This document shows, in pieces, positions 10,636 to 22,309 of a DNA stretch of 50,293 nucleotides. The notes below the pieces were generated by a model. It did not search any database and was not told where the DNA came from. It worked only from the letters and a program-made list of their open reading frames with translations. The position numbers and the translations under genes are program-made. Each line of letters begins with the position of its first letter. The stretch's first letter is position 1. Location: contig JABANP010000403.1 in assembly GCA_013115135.1 (NCBI GenBank), forward strand, positions 1 through 50,293, in the 5' to 3' direction. This stretch comes from Perkinsus olseni (Eukaryota; Perkinsozoa; Perkinsida; Perkinsidae).

Positions 10636-13040
10636 CCTCTTCTCTTTGCGATATAACATTGAGTCACAGATTCTATGACGATTCAGTAGAAGGTTGATAA
10701 GGGAGCGATACTCCTGGAGATGCTTACTCAGAAAGGATTCATAGTAGTCTTTTCTCGCAACTTTTCACACAATTTCAGGGCCCCTGAGCTTCGCCGCCCG
10801 AAGGGGGGACCCCTTGATGTGGCCATTTGTGTTGCGCAGTTTGCATGAAAATGATATTTTATAGGGTGTATATATGGAGGAAAGGACATACCCCTCGTTG
10901 AGAGTCGTTCACTTTCTTCATCGGTGACCTGGTACAGTATTCAACAATGCCTCAGTGACGCAAGTACAAAAGTGGGGTGCAGAAAGGAAACTAACCTCCA
11001 GAAGCGAGGAAGAGCTGAAACGTTTGAGGAAAGCCGCGGATGTAATACAAGAGTTGTCGACTGGTGCAAGACACGGTTCGGGTGGCCATTTTCCGACCTC
11101 GCGTGGAAAGCGGGCCGTCGAATAATGAGCTCTAAGAAGCTCCTCGACGTGAGGTAAACGAGCGACCTGTGCGAGTAGTTGACAGTCCTAAGCAAGTGCG
11201 CGATACAGTTGCTGAGCGTGAAAAAACCAGGAAACAACGGAGAGGTGGAAGTATACTCATTGAACGGCTCTCATGCAGAGCCGACATCATGCCATCATGC
11301 CTACACGGCATCATGCCGTGTTATATTGCGACTCGCAATTTGCGAGCACAACGGGACACCTAGTGTCCCGACTGTGCCTCCCACGCTAGCAAGCTAGCGA
11401 CCCGACTACCGGCTCAAGTTATCAGGTGCCTGTTCAGGGATAGCATTGTTCATCCTTGCAGATCCTCCATATCCTGGATCGAATAATCAAAAGAAGCTCC
11501 TAGGTACATAATCGACTAGCAGCGAGCGGCGATTGACGAGTGATCATCTAAAGAGCACCTTGAGAGTGCATCTGAACTTTCTTCAGCGAAGTGCGCACAA
11601 AAACATTTTGATTGAGGAATTGAATCACCCCCAGCTATCCGCACAAGCTACCAAAAGGAAAGTTTCCTCAGGAAACGCTGACCATTCGCAAACACAACAC
11701 ATTTCGCAACGCTCATTGGTTTTTGCGCTCGCGAAATAGTCGTTTTCGAGATGTTAGATAATGTAATGTAGTGCTACGTACAGCTGGTAGTATTCGTACA
11801 GCTGGGCAATTTTCTAGATAATAGGCGCTCCTACCAGCATGTGCCAAAACCGGGGTGGACGCGCTGTGAAATATGAAAGCGAAATTTCATGCTGAAATTT
11901 CATGAAATTTCATGAAACGCACGCTTGGGCCATCAAATCTTAAACGCGCTCCGTGCGTCAAGAATTTCGCTCCCCATCGGTGTGGCGCTCAACAGTTTTG
12001 CCGGTTGCATAAATGTGGGCAAACCAACGTTGGCAGCCCGCTTAGTGTATATACTCTGTACTTCCAGATAGTGTGTGAACACTGTGTGTCCATGATGGAC
12101 AGTCCATCCTCGTCCACATTGTGAAGTTTTAATTGATCTGTGCTGCGACCAGTGCTAATTCGTCGCCTGATTCGCGATATGAAAGTTGAATTCGCTGGAT
12201 CTTGTTGAGTTACTCTGAAGTACGATTAGAACTTTTCGAGTGATATCTACTGGATATTATCCTCCATAACTAGCCGTATCAGAATAACGTAACGAGCATG
12301 TGGGGCCACGGATTAATAACAGTTATTCCGGAGTTACTCCGGGATATGGAACCCAACTCTGAACCGACGAGATACAAGCCGTGATCAACTAGCTGTACCA
12401 ATGGTATTTCACCCGGCTCTAACACCATGGTACTTCCATGATGCTGGCAGACCCTGGAATCATGGTTTCAAGCCAGGTGCACTCGGTCTGGTTAAGCGCA
12501 CTGGAAAACTGCGCGGGAGATTGTGTTATCGCCCGGGGTGATCGATTTCATCGTTTCAACAGAACCCACGAAATTTCATGATATTTCAGCGCGAAATTTC
12601 GGGGCTCGTGCCCTGCGGGCACATGCTGGCTCCTACCACTACGCCAATTTCGCGTCGCAAGACACCAGAGTCCATTACGCTGACTGATTTTTCGTCAGTT
12701 ACCAGGTGTGCACTATCCTCTGGTTACTCTAGGTATGTGGCCATGAGTGCGAGCCTTTCTCATCGGTAGATGTCAGAGGTATCCCGGGGCATTAACATCT
12801 ACCCGTGGGCATTGGACCCTCTTGCCTTCGGGATTGGGAATGGCTTCTCAGGCGAGTCGCTTAAGACAGCGGTTTGTCTCGTATGTGGCATAGGTTCTAA
12901 CCTGAGGTTAGTAACCTCCCTGAGGTAGGCTCCCACTGTAGGAGGCCCACAAGGAATTATAGCTTTTGAAATATTTCCTGCACAAATTTGCCTCGAATCG
13001 AGGCCTTCGATTTACGTAAACAGGCAGATGTGCCGACTAA

Positions 13041-13894
13041 CACTGTACGAATGAAGCTTGTACCGCTGATTACTGTACGAATGGCCAGTGTACGGCTGGA
13101 TACTGTACGACTTGTCACTGTACCTGTGGATACTGTACTGAACGACACTGTATTGCTGGAAACTGTACGAACTGTCACTGCAAGTCGTGCAGCAGGGTGG
13201 CTGAAAATGGGGAATTATTCCCATAGTTCCCGGGAATATTCCCGGGGAAGGGAAGAAAGGAATTATTTCGGGGAATAATATCTGCCTTTTCGGGAATTAT
13301 GCAAATTATGTATGAAATATCGACGAACCTGTATTTCTGACGACTCCTGCCTTTGTTGCTATCATGTTCATATAAAACGCCTCCGCTACGATGAAAACGT
13401 GCCTCACCGGTCCGACCGGTTGTGTTGAGGATGATAAGAGGCTAGATAGCGGAGTGGCATACCAGGGGCCCCAGTACTTGCGCTCTGCGATGAGCGCACC
13501 CCCGAACGGGTGAATCGTGAAAAATGACAGGGCTCAAGGTCATTACACTAATTTTCTCTGGCCTAGCGGACAAGAGGGCTGCCAGAAGGGTTCCTCAGCG
13601 TTTACCAGGCTTTGATTTTTGAGTTTTCGGGGGCGAAGGGCGATTTTCATGATAGTTCCCCAAATGAGGTCCATTCGTCCCCTTCCACGCTGGCCATTAT
13701 TCCCGGGAACTAAAACGGGAATTATTGGGGAAGGGAAGAATGATTCTTCCTCAGCCTTCAGCCACCCTGTCGTGCAGTGCACGACTTATCACTGCGCGGC
13801 TTGAAACTGTACGAGATACTCCTGTATGAATAAAAGGCGTACCAAATAAAGCCTGTACGAATCGATGGGGTACCAGTTGTCACTGTACCAGTTG
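13041..13894. repeat. 15-bp arrays of repeat copy 2
   Basis: The same two arrays of 15-bp units as in copy 1 lie at 13041-13187 and 13790-13894, separated by the same CCCGGGAA-rich inverted segments. Unit number and order match copy 1. Confidence 0.75.
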
Positions 13895-15249
13895 TCCCTC
13901 ACCCCTCAAGGTTGCCGTGATCGCTTATTGCCATCTCTTTCGACACGAATGTAGATGACAACGGCAAATCCTTATCTTTGCAGGCTTGTGAGCGGAGTTT
14001 GAGCAAGGCGCCATCCCGTTGCTGTCCCGAGTGACACAAAGTTGTGTCGCGAGCTAGCAGAACTGCAACGAGTCAAAGATGTAACCATCTCCAAGATACA
14101 ACTCACACACCCAAGTGATGGTGCAAGTTTGAAGCCTCGTACAAGATGATGCTGTCTCTGAACCTACTATAGTGGAGTTGTTTTCTAGTGAGGGTGAGGC
14201 ACGTTTGATTTGACTCAAGGAAGAAGAGGTTGATGTCACCACGGTTAACCCTTGAGATTACTCAGACGCGCGGACGGAACCACGACCAATGGTAATAACG
14301 AAAGCGCGGTTGTCCCAGGGGCCATGCGATCCCAGGTTCTACTGACCGCCGACTATCATAGGATGCGTCAGGCGGGCTTCTCATGGGGTCCGAATACAGC
14401 TAGCTGTCCGGGGACAGGGTCCCCGGAGAGGCCGCCTGTCACAGGCATAGCAACGCGGCGGTGCCCTGGTCCAGACCCGATGCGAGCTTCGATGTGCCGG
14501 CTATAACTCTATTCTCCTTGTCAGTGACAAGCTTTTACATCAGCTCCAGAGCCTCTGCTTTGCAGCAGCCATGCTAGTGGCCTCCTTCCTCAGACGATAC
14601 TTTCTTCTGGGATTGCCCAACCATTTGCTGATCCACGGGATTGTCCCGCTGAGCGGGACCCGCTCTAGGGCAGGCTTGCTCAGCTATGTTATCAGTAACG
14701 CGGCGAGAGCCTTGGAAGATGACGGTGAAGCCTGATCTGCGATCCTAAGAGTTCGGGCCCCCAGATGTCCCATTTGCGAGCCTCACCGCTCGATGTCACG
14801 CCAAATTGTTCATTTGTCTGTCTCCACGTGCGCCCTGTACATATGACCTAGTTTACCTGTGCGGGCATAGTATCGACTGCGTTCGATGGGCTATGGTCTT
14901 CATGTTCTATGTACCAACTCTTTTCCATCGTCTTTGTTGTTTCATGGCCCCCAGAAAGGGTTATGATATCGTCTCATGTCCGTGCTTAGTGGTGCAATTT
15001 CACACGTGCGAGTTGGCCCGCACAATGTGACGCGATCGATTTGCTAAGCGTAGAAAACAGACCAAACAGTTGAGATTATTCTTTCTTCGCCTCACATCGG
15101 TTACAAGTGTCGGAATGCACATCAGCCCCAGTCTTACGCGGCGTTATCTCCCACATCGATTCCACTTCGTAGATTCCTCCGGCCTCGCAGTAACATACGA
15201 TGTTCTCAAATTTATAGGAAGCTTCTCTACGGTTTCATCTTTTTTTCTT

Positions 15250-15982
15250 ATGGCTTTCATCTTCGCGTCGCTCATTTCAGCCCTATTGTTCATCACGGTA
15301 GAAGCTGACCCTATCGGCAAGTACAGTGGTTTACTTTCTCAACAAGATTTTGCAGTTGTTTTCTATATCAAGGAGGACAACACTGTGTATGCGTCCTACA
15401 GGTGTTCGGGAGTTAGCTTCCTTGTCGGGCCGTATCGTCTTCGTCCCGGATCTGGCGCTGACGAGTACAGCATCTTCGATGTCTCCAGCCCCGGAAGCGC
15501 TCTGCAGGATCGGATCAGGGGGCATTGCCCTGATTTTGTACTTCTTGATGGTGACCTTGTCGACCTCAGCTTCGCCTCGGATGAACGGTCCCTGACGTTT
15601 TCTTCGGCAAATGAGACTGTGACTGCCGTTAGGGTTGACAACAGTGGTTTCACTCCGTACTATGCTACATATCAGGGTTTAAAGATCGGCTTCAGCGCGG
15701 CTGATTATAAATACGTGACAATGAAGATTACATGTGGAGATGCTGAGGTCAATGCCTACCTCCAATATGAGCCCTACTTTGGGCCCGACAATACCGAAGC
15801 TTTGTCCAAATATGTTATCATCTCATATGCGCCCTGGCTTTTACGAGAATATAAAGAGTGATTTGGCGGATGTTTGCGGTTTTGAACTCTTGCCGGACGA
15901 TCTCAAGGCCATCGAATATGTGACCTCAACGACGGCCTACACTGAGCTCGGAGGGGAGCGCTTAACTCTGACTGCGATATGA
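15250..15982 (+). pseudogene. Frameshifted copy of secreted protein A
   Basis: Identical to 4584-5315 except for one additional T in the run at 15839-15842, after the CCCTGG codons. It shifts the frame and ends the reading at 15861, losing the last ~50 residues including the conserved TAYTELGG block; the remainder is intact in another frame to the TGA at 15982. Because the only change is a homopolymer length, this may be an assembly error in an intact gene rather than a true pseudogene. Confidence 0.75.
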
Positions 15983-16797
15983 TTCATATCATATTGCTGT
16001 GATGTTCTCGCCTAAAGCGAGTCGCCTTCATTGCTAAGACTCTTTTCACTATCGAGTCAGGACTCGTAAGTTTGACATTCTTGTTCTCATAACAAATTCG
16101 TCGACGATAGCAACACAGTGGCTCCGGCCGCTTGGCGCTACCAAGTGCGCTCATCTCATCTGGTTGAATCACGATGGCTTCGACTAGGTTTCTATCATTT
16201 ATATGTGCTAGTGTTGAGTTGGTTGGATAATGGTAATACCATTATGGTATACCAACTCGTACCGGATCTTAATATTGACGCTGAGCGATAGCCCGAGCTA
16301 GGATCAGTACACCCGGGCCCGTCTGTAGGACGGAGTGAAATGCCGAGGCGATCTTGACTGGCTGTGTGGTCTTCCGCAGCGGCACGCTGGGTGGTAGGTG
16401 AATTACCAGCAGAATTACCAGTGAATTACCATCGTCGAATTTGATGAAGGGCTGAGATCTGACTATTCGCAGCAGCCTCACTTGATACCAATTTGGCATT
16501 ACCAAATTGAGTCGCACCAATACTGAAGGCTCACCGATGGTGGGGTCCCTGGCGCCCCGAAGAGAGATAACGACCCTTCGCTTACTTTGGCGAGGCTGGA
16601 TAAAGAATATGTCGATATTAGACGACTCGATTGCAGTGTATAGGAGACCTTCCACTGCAGACCATCGCCAAACTATCACCTTGAGACCTTATCAACGAGA
16701 CAGGTAGGGTAGGTTGATGTCCAAGAGCATGGACATGCTAGCCATCGAGTAGCCCACAAGACGATATCGCCTTCCTTCTTTATTCCAGGGGACTTAC

Positions 16798-17656
16798 GTG
16801 ATCAAGGGATTCCGCTGGGCGGCGTTAAAGCAACACGACTTGATCTCGATCCGATGCGCGCCGCTCGGCGGTAGTGCAAGATATTCAGACCATGTCGAGT
16901 CGGCCTGGTAGACTCGGAAACCCTTCCTGAGGTCAACGCCCGCAACGCTGTAAACTTCACCGCTGTCATTGAAGGTGTTACACGGCACATTGAAATCCAA
17001 CTTGGCGTAGACCCTCTCGCTGGGACCCTCCATCGGATGCATTCCATCCTCAGAATAGGTCTGCCACAGTAGTACATAACCTAGTTGGGGACCCCGACTA
17101 ATTCCGGGGGCATCACCCGCCGATCGCCCTCTCCCTTACCCTCAACCATCATACAGCGTAGGGCCTCGACATATGGTGGTAGTTGGCAAACTTAAACTGC
17201 CGACTATAGGAAGTTTCGGCGAATACAAGAGGAGACGATACTCCCTTCTGCACAGTCAAATGAATGTCATTCATGCGTCCGCGCGAGGGGCATCATAGCA
17301 GTAGCGAACACTTCTAGAGATAATGGTAAACTTCCCGTTTTGGCCAGAGTCCTGCACGTTAACCCAATTTCGGCGGCTCCAATGAAGGCTTATTCAAACC
17401 GGGAGCCCAGTGGCCTCGAGGGGTTACCGAGAGACGTACGGATGCAAGCTAACCAAATGATTGAGCCAGGAGTCGACTCCCTTGAAGTACCCCAGGGTCT
17501 AGCGACCATCTACTAGGATATCGGCGGGGAAGCGTTCCTCACGGCCATCCAGGTTTCTCGAGCTCCTCGCGGGAGCGTAGACAGCAACCCGATCCAGTTG
17601 TAGGCACGGAGATGAGCATAGGAGGGTTGCCGATTACGGGATAAAGCCTGTGTCAT
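16798..17656 (-). CDS. Unidentified multi-exon gene running into the repeat border
   Basis: Five minus-strand exons read in consistent phase: 17656-17543, 17498-17428, 17388-17277, 17247-17155 and 17060-16798. Introns are 44, 39, 29 and 94 nt. Three are GT-AG; the 29-nt one needs a GC donor. The last exon ends in a strong GTAAGT donor (16797-16792), so at least one more exon should follow, but only ~50 bp remain before the repeat copy 2 border. Translation is natural (WLNHLVSLHPYVSR, GKFTIISRSVRYCYDAP, YAKLDFNVPCNTF), about 210 residues, with no domain I recognise. An ATG at 17656 is a possible start, though the frame continues to about 17683. The gene appears truncated by the repeat. Confidence 0.55.
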
Positions 17657-17683
17657 GAAGGAAGCCGCTGATTCTATTGGACT

Positions 17684-18360
17684 CCACCCTCACGTTCTGG
17701 ATGACTTACACATTTTGCGTAGGGGTGGAAAGTCTCGAAGGGGGTCCTTAGAAAGCTGAAAGACGGTTGAAAGTTGAATGAGATGGAGTACCGGACATCT
17801 AAAGAGGGGATTTACGTGTGCAGAGGTAACTTTTTCCCTATGTCCAGTTTGGGCCTGAAATTTTAGCTATAGCCCCCTCCTTGTATAGTTGTATTGCATG
17901 CGATGGGTCAACAACCGTTTTTCGCAAAATTTGTGAAACGCTTTTTTACACATATCCCGCCTGGGATTCGAACCCGCGACCCACCTAAAATGTCTATTAC
18001 ACTGCGAATTGAGGCGTAAACAACAGTTGTTACACGGCTAATAGCAACAGCTATGTAGAAATAGTATTTCTATATAGTATTTTGATTTGTATATGGTATT
18101 TCTGAAATACCATATACAAACCAACAAATGCTCATTTTCGATCTTTCGTAGAGACTTAAACTCTTACACCTTCCCCTCCCTGGGCCGTGCGTGACGCCAT
18201 CAAATAATACCGGCGATGCTTTCTGGGGCATACCGTCCGCAAAAATATGTCACATCTCGTTTTTCCTCTTTTCCCAATTTAGTAAGATAGGGGTTTTAAG
18301 AACTTCTTAAACTAAAACCACATTGTAACAATCATGTCATAAGCCTCGATACCAAAGCCT
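17684..18360. other. No clear gene; tRNA-like fragment on minus strand
   Basis: No exon is convincing here. On the minus strand around 18030-17950 the sequence resembles the 3' two thirds of a tRNA, with an anticodon-like TTTTAGG region followed by GGGTCGCGGGTTCGAATCCC (T-loop at 17966-17972). The acceptor stem does not pair, so it looks like a decayed tRNA or tRNA-derived element rather than a working gene. A perfect palindrome at 18086-18120 lies next to it. Confidence 0.4.
18086..18120. repeat. Perfect 17-bp inverted repeat with 1-nt spacer
   Basis: The arms 18086-18102 (TTTGTATATGGTATTTC) and 18104-18120 are exact reverse complements around a single T. Just before it is a smaller imperfect palindrome (AGAAATAGTATTTCT). 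The architecture matches the palindrome at 7671-7713, but the sequence does not. Confidence 0.95.
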
Positions 18361-19417
18361 TGATTGTCTACTGCCGTCGCACGCGGATCAAGTGAGGCCT
18401 TCAAGGTCAGCGCAAACGCTCAGTGCCATTTTTTCCGACACGAGCGCGGATGCACTGGGAAGACACAGATCTCTCCGGGTCACAGGGCGCGTTCCCATTT
18501 TTCTAAGAAAAATTTTCTTACATCCTCGGCAATTGCAATGTACCACCGAGGGCTGGTCGAACCGGGATCTTCCGATTGATCTGGGAACGATCCCATTGGC
18601 CCAACGAGAATTAGCGACACAACTAGTTGTCTCCCTGGCTTCGATGTATTCTGACGCTTTAACTACCATTTGCGTGTATAAGTTTCTAAGCATTTAATGT
18701 CATAAGTCTCGATGGCGAGCGGCAGTGCTGAGAGTGGGTTAAAGGCCAACTAAGAGTTCGTCCGATTTATGCTCTTCTGCAACAAGGACGCACGCGAAAG
18801 CGAAAGGAGCATAGCTAGCTTAGCCGCCAGTGGCGAGCCGCGACTGCTGCACGGGCCATTCAATAAACTAATCCTGAAACTCAGAATCGGTTCTGGAACT
18901 GCACTTGACGTGAAGAAGTCGAGGCCAGAGGCAGGCGCACTTCAGAGCCTTTAAGCTAGGCGTGTCAGAAGAGCTGGCTTGTAGACGGTGATACACTAAC
19001 CCGGTAAAGGTGAACTGGCTTGTGAACCCGATAAAGGTGAGAACTCCTCACGGAGGAGAAGCGACTGCGAAACTGGCAGGAGGAAGAGAATAGGCTCATT
19101 CCTGAAGACTTTAGCCTGAAGTTGTGGAGGCTCGAGTGGCATTCGTCCCGGATGAGCCTTCGAGCGTCTCGATTTTCCCCCGTTATATCGCTCGAAACCG
19201 CAATGGTTTCCTCCAGTCGGCCCACTTTGCAATCCGTCTCCCGAATTTAAAGAGGTCCTCGTTCCTCCCGGTGAACTCGCCGGTCACAGCCAGGAACGTT
19301 CAGGCATCACTGATGCCGTTGAACTTGATGTGAGCGTCCCTTAAGAAATTCTCTCCAGAGGCTTCCACCCATCTTGACCCTCCCAATGCTACCGACTACG
19401 AGTCGGTTGATAAGGCG
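18361..19417. other. No assigned gene; possible exon and local duplications
   Basis: A plus-strand stretch at about 19052-19248 reads like an exon (EEKRLRNWQEEENRLIPEDF) and ends in a stop, but I could not place a start or splice sites. Near 18970-19040 the segment CTGGCTTGT...GGTGA is tandemly duplicated. A segment at 18860-18900 (AAACTCAGAATCGGTTCTG) recurs at 19914-19935. Confidence 0.3.
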
Positions 19418-19800
19418 GTGAGGATAGAGGCAGAAATCATACGCTCCCTCGCAGGCATTTTGAAGGTCAACCTGAAGTTCACGATTACCAAATGGAAGCG
19501 AGCTAAGATAGGTGGCAAACGGTTGAGGCGGCAGACGGAAGAGACCAATACGGACTTCGTACCGCTGGCCGAATCATGGAGAGCCTTCCGATTGAATACC
19601 GCCTCCTTGAGTGAAGATGACCGCAAGGCCGCATCAAGGACAGCATCAATCGTTCGGCAACTTTCTTGCGCGGTCTTGTTTTGGACACCATCACTGTTCA
19701 GCCATTGAGTGACGATGAAACTATGCTGCGCTACGGTGAGCCGGAAAATGGCAGAGCACCCCACGCTGTGCAGTTGCTCCGCGATGGCATTCGTTTATGA
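19418..19800 (+). pseudogene. Degraded or frameshifted copy of secreted family B
   Basis: The C-terminal half of the gene at 20685-21692 is recognisable here. EAEIIRSLAGILKVN, AESWRAFRLNTASLSEDDR and LDTITVQPLSDDE match the intact paralogue block by block, and the end (HAVQLLRDGIRL, stop at 19800) aligns with its last residues. One frame break lies near 19628, and a ~10-residue basic insertion follows the first block. No matching N-terminal half or signal peptide was found upstream. Probably a tandem duplicate that decayed, though a single sequencing error could account for the frame break. Confidence 0.7.
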
Positions 19801-20684
19801 AGGGGATCCGCATTGACTAGGCATGTTGTTCTTGGCATCCGCTGCTCCGCGTTGACAAACGGCCACTCGGGGCCAGGAAGCTGAATACGGGGACGCTCAG
19901 TAAACTGACCCTGAAACTCAGAATCGATTCTGTAATCGCGAATTAGTGTAGAAATTGATTCCAGAATCGATGCTGAGCATCAGAATTGGTTTACTGAACA
20001 GAGGGCATGTTGGGCATTTTTCGAGTTCTCTGGGGCTGAGCTGCCGTCGCGCCATCTCAGCCGGGAATTGCAGTTGTCTTAGTGGAGATCAAACTGGCAG
20101 GGTCATCGGTCATTTGCGAAGAGGATTCCAGCCTTGGTGAAATCAATAGCCCCCATGCAGTCTCCTATTATTGGGCGCCGCTCGGTTGGCCTCGTTGGCG
20201 GTACCATCTTTCGTTCAAATCACAGCTCTAGTGATACGGTGGAGCACTCGAGTTGAGCAGCTCAGCGGCACTCCAGCGAACTCTTTCCAACTCTTTATCT
20301 TCCTCCTTTCGGGGGTCGTCACGGTAGAGACCTGATTCGGGGCATCAGCTCTAGAAAAGGCTCGAAGGCTGCTCATTCTCTCCGGACCGTTTTCAAGCAC
20401 CTAGTTTCTCCACCATTGCGTTGCTTAAAAAAGGAATATGCAAAACCCTCTGGGATACTCGAAACTCGCTGTGGGCGTCGTTTGGATGTACCATAGTTTA
20501 TCGGCATGCACGTGCGCCCCCTTTAAAATCCTTTATTTCTCGCCTTCTTCCGTATATTACCTCGACCAGGAAGACGTGGTTAACTGTACCATATTCGGTT
20601 CGATGTATAAAGGAACATCTCAATTGGATGTGCTTCTCTTGGTAGGGAAATCCTTCCGAATATTGTTTCGGCGTGACCCTCACA
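19801..20684. other. No gene seen
   Basis: Intergenic DNA between the degraded and intact members of family B. Open frames are short and overlapping. It contains a second copy of the AAACTCAGAATCG motif found near 18875. Probably includes the 5' region of the downstream gene, but no promoter motif stands out. Confidence 0.4.
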
Positions 20685-21692
20685 ATGTTTATCCTCTGTG
20701 CCATGCTCGTGTTGGTTGTCGCCCGGACCTCGACGCCCGTTTTTGATGGTGACAGCAAGCGTTGTCACTCAAAGGAGAAGTTCCCCTTCCCAGTGTTACC
20801 GATACACACATTCTGTGTCGAAACCAAGGAGGTCGATGATGATAAGTGGGTGGCTCGGTTCACGTACTCACTCACGAGCAATCCGACTCTTCACAAGGAG
20901 AGCCCGACCATCCCGATGAAGACCGTTCGCCGCGGGAAAGAAGATAATGCCGAGCAGATAACGGTGGATACCTCCAGGCTCCCAGTGAAGGATATAGTTG
21001 ACGCTGTGAAGTGGTGCTATCAACTCAGCAAGGACTTCGGCAAGGCTAAGGCGGTCACTCTGACTAGCATATCTCTGTACGTAACGCCTGAGGAGGATGA
21101 TGTTACCTTGAAGCTCGGGCACGCGGACGATCTCACGTCCTTGGTACTCAGTCCACCGGGCAGCAGGCCCTCTGTCCCTAACTACGATTCGGCGAGAAAT
21201 GGATGGGGCTCCCTTGTCACGCGCAAACGCAAGAGATTCGTCCTGGAGGAGTCACCCAGCGCAAAGTCGTTCCGGAAGCCTGACGATCTGACCGACCTTT
21301 CCCTTGGTGAATTCGTTTACACCAACTCGTCGGGAATAACACCGAAAGTGCGGGCTGAAATTATTCGCTCTCTTGAGGGGACCCTTAAAGTGAATATAGG
21401 TTTCGCGATCCTTGAGGATGGCAAGCCGGAGGAGATCAATACTGGGTTCATCGGGTTGACTGAATCCTGGAGGGCCTTTCGTCTGGACACCTCCTCTCTG
21501 AGTGTTGACGACCGGAGGGAAGCTGAGGACAGCATTAAGCACTTAAAAACGTCCTTGCCGGGCATTGATCTCGATACCATCAGCATCGAGCCACTTGGAG
21601 ATGAGAAGATCATCGTACGGTATGGAAAGCGGTTGGCAGGTGGCAAGGCCCCCTATGCTGTCGAGTTGCTCCGTCACTCGAAGTTGGTGTGA
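20685..21692 (+). CDS. Predicted secreted protein, lineage-specific family B
   Basis: Intronless frame of 335 codons. The ATG at 20685 starts a hydrophobic signal peptide (MFILCAMLVLVVARTSTPV); a GTG four codons earlier is not a eukaryotic start. The mature protein has two Lys/Arg clusters (a KRKRF motif near residue 190) and two halves that each contain a block of the form VDxAxxxxxxLxxxxGxAKxVTL or AEIIRSLEGTLKVN. Three cysteines lie in the first half. No enzyme motif is seen. A decayed paralogue sits immediately upstream at 19418-19800, so this is a small tandem family. Function unknown; secretion inferred from the signal peptide. Confidence 0.8.
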   Translation: MFILCAMLVLVVARTSTPVFDGDSKRCHSKEKFPFPVLPIHTFCVETKEVDDDKWVARFTYSLTSNPTLHKESPTIPMKTVRRGKEDNAEQITVDTSRLPVKDIVDAVKWCYQLSKDFGKAKAVTLTSISLYVTPEEDDVTLKLGHADDLTSLVLSPPGSRPSVPNYDSARNGWGSLVTRKRKRFVLEESPSAKSFRKPDDLTDLSLGEFVYTNSSGITPKVRAEIIRSLEGTLKVNIGFAILEDGKPEEINTGFIGLTESWRAFRLDTSSLSVDDRREAEDSIKHLKTSLPGIDLDTISIEPLGDEKIIVRYGKRLAGGKAPYAVELLRHSKLV

Positions 21693-21886
21693 AGTATAGT
21701 TGTCTTGTTGACTGGGAATGCTGTTGTTATTATTGCTGTTGCTGCGTTAAGTGGTTTGTCTTCGCTAAATTATTTAGCAAAGATAAATAATTTTCGACTC
21801 CAACGATATTGAGCCTGAATATCGCGATACCGGTTGAGCCTCTCCCAAGCTCAGCGTCTACAGAAGGATGTCAGCTGCACGTGTAC

Positions 21887-22168
21887 TTAACTTGTTGTTT
21901 CTGGAACTTCTTCTGGAGCTTTTCCTTCTGCGGGGAATGAGGACCGATCGGGTTGATGATCAGCAACCCTGAGCCTTGAACTCAATGCGCCTCGGTATTT
22001 CCCTCTGTCTCGTGAAGGAACTCGCGATCCTGGCGGCTGAGCAACAGAGCTGCCAGCAACGGGGAATGACTGATCCATCTCAAATAGGTGTGAGGGGTTG
22101 ACTGTGGTAAATGTCACATCTACGACAGTCCTTCCTCTTCGTGGTGGTCCTAAATCGACGGTCCACAT
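21887..22168 (-). CDS. Probable 3' exon, hypothetical protein
   Basis: A minus-strand open frame of 93 codons with natural composition (TVVDVTFTTVNPSHLFEMDQ, then a Pro/Ser/Arg-rich tail ending EEVPETTS). The ATG at 22168 may be a start or simply an internal Met. It lies tail to tail with the secreted gene ending at 21692, and another coding-like minus-strand segment lies 140 bp upstream, so the two may be exons of one gene. Family not recognised. Confidence 0.45.
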   Translation of the reverse strand: MWTVDLGPPRRGRTVVDVTFTTVNPSHLFEMDQSFPVAGSSVAQPPGSRVPSRDRGKYRGALSSRLRVADHQPDRSSFPAEGKAPEEVPETTS

Positions 22169-22309
22169 CGCGCACCGAAGAGGTGTGAATAGGTTTCATA
22201 AAATCTCAATGGATTCCGAAGGGAATGAGCCGTTGTTGATATCAATAGCAGGGCTACACTGAGCGTACGGTCTTCCCCTCAACACGAGAAGGCAGGCTTG
22301 AGGTTTTCA

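Larger units (their letters stand above)
10679..16745. repeat. 6.07-kb direct repeat, copy 2
   Basis: This is the second copy of the segment at 1-6078, 11 bp shorter through homopolymer length changes. Its left edge lies 43 bp after the SPRY stop codon, if the window start approximates the repeat start. Its right edge after CTAGCCAT (16745) abuts a minus-strand gene whose next exon is missing. As in copy 1, 10679-15249 is non-coding and hairpin-rich, and the tail 15983-16745 shows no convincing gene. Confidence 0.95.

Noticed and set aside
1..16745. LTR retrotransposon formed by the two 6-kb copies
   Set aside because: The intervening 4.6 kb holds ordinary spliced host genes (SPRY and others) and no reverse transcriptase or integrase.
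17191..17517. A long plus-strand open frame over the minus-strand multi-exon gene
   Set aside because: It lacks a start and acceptor, while the minus strand gives five exons joined by consistent phases.
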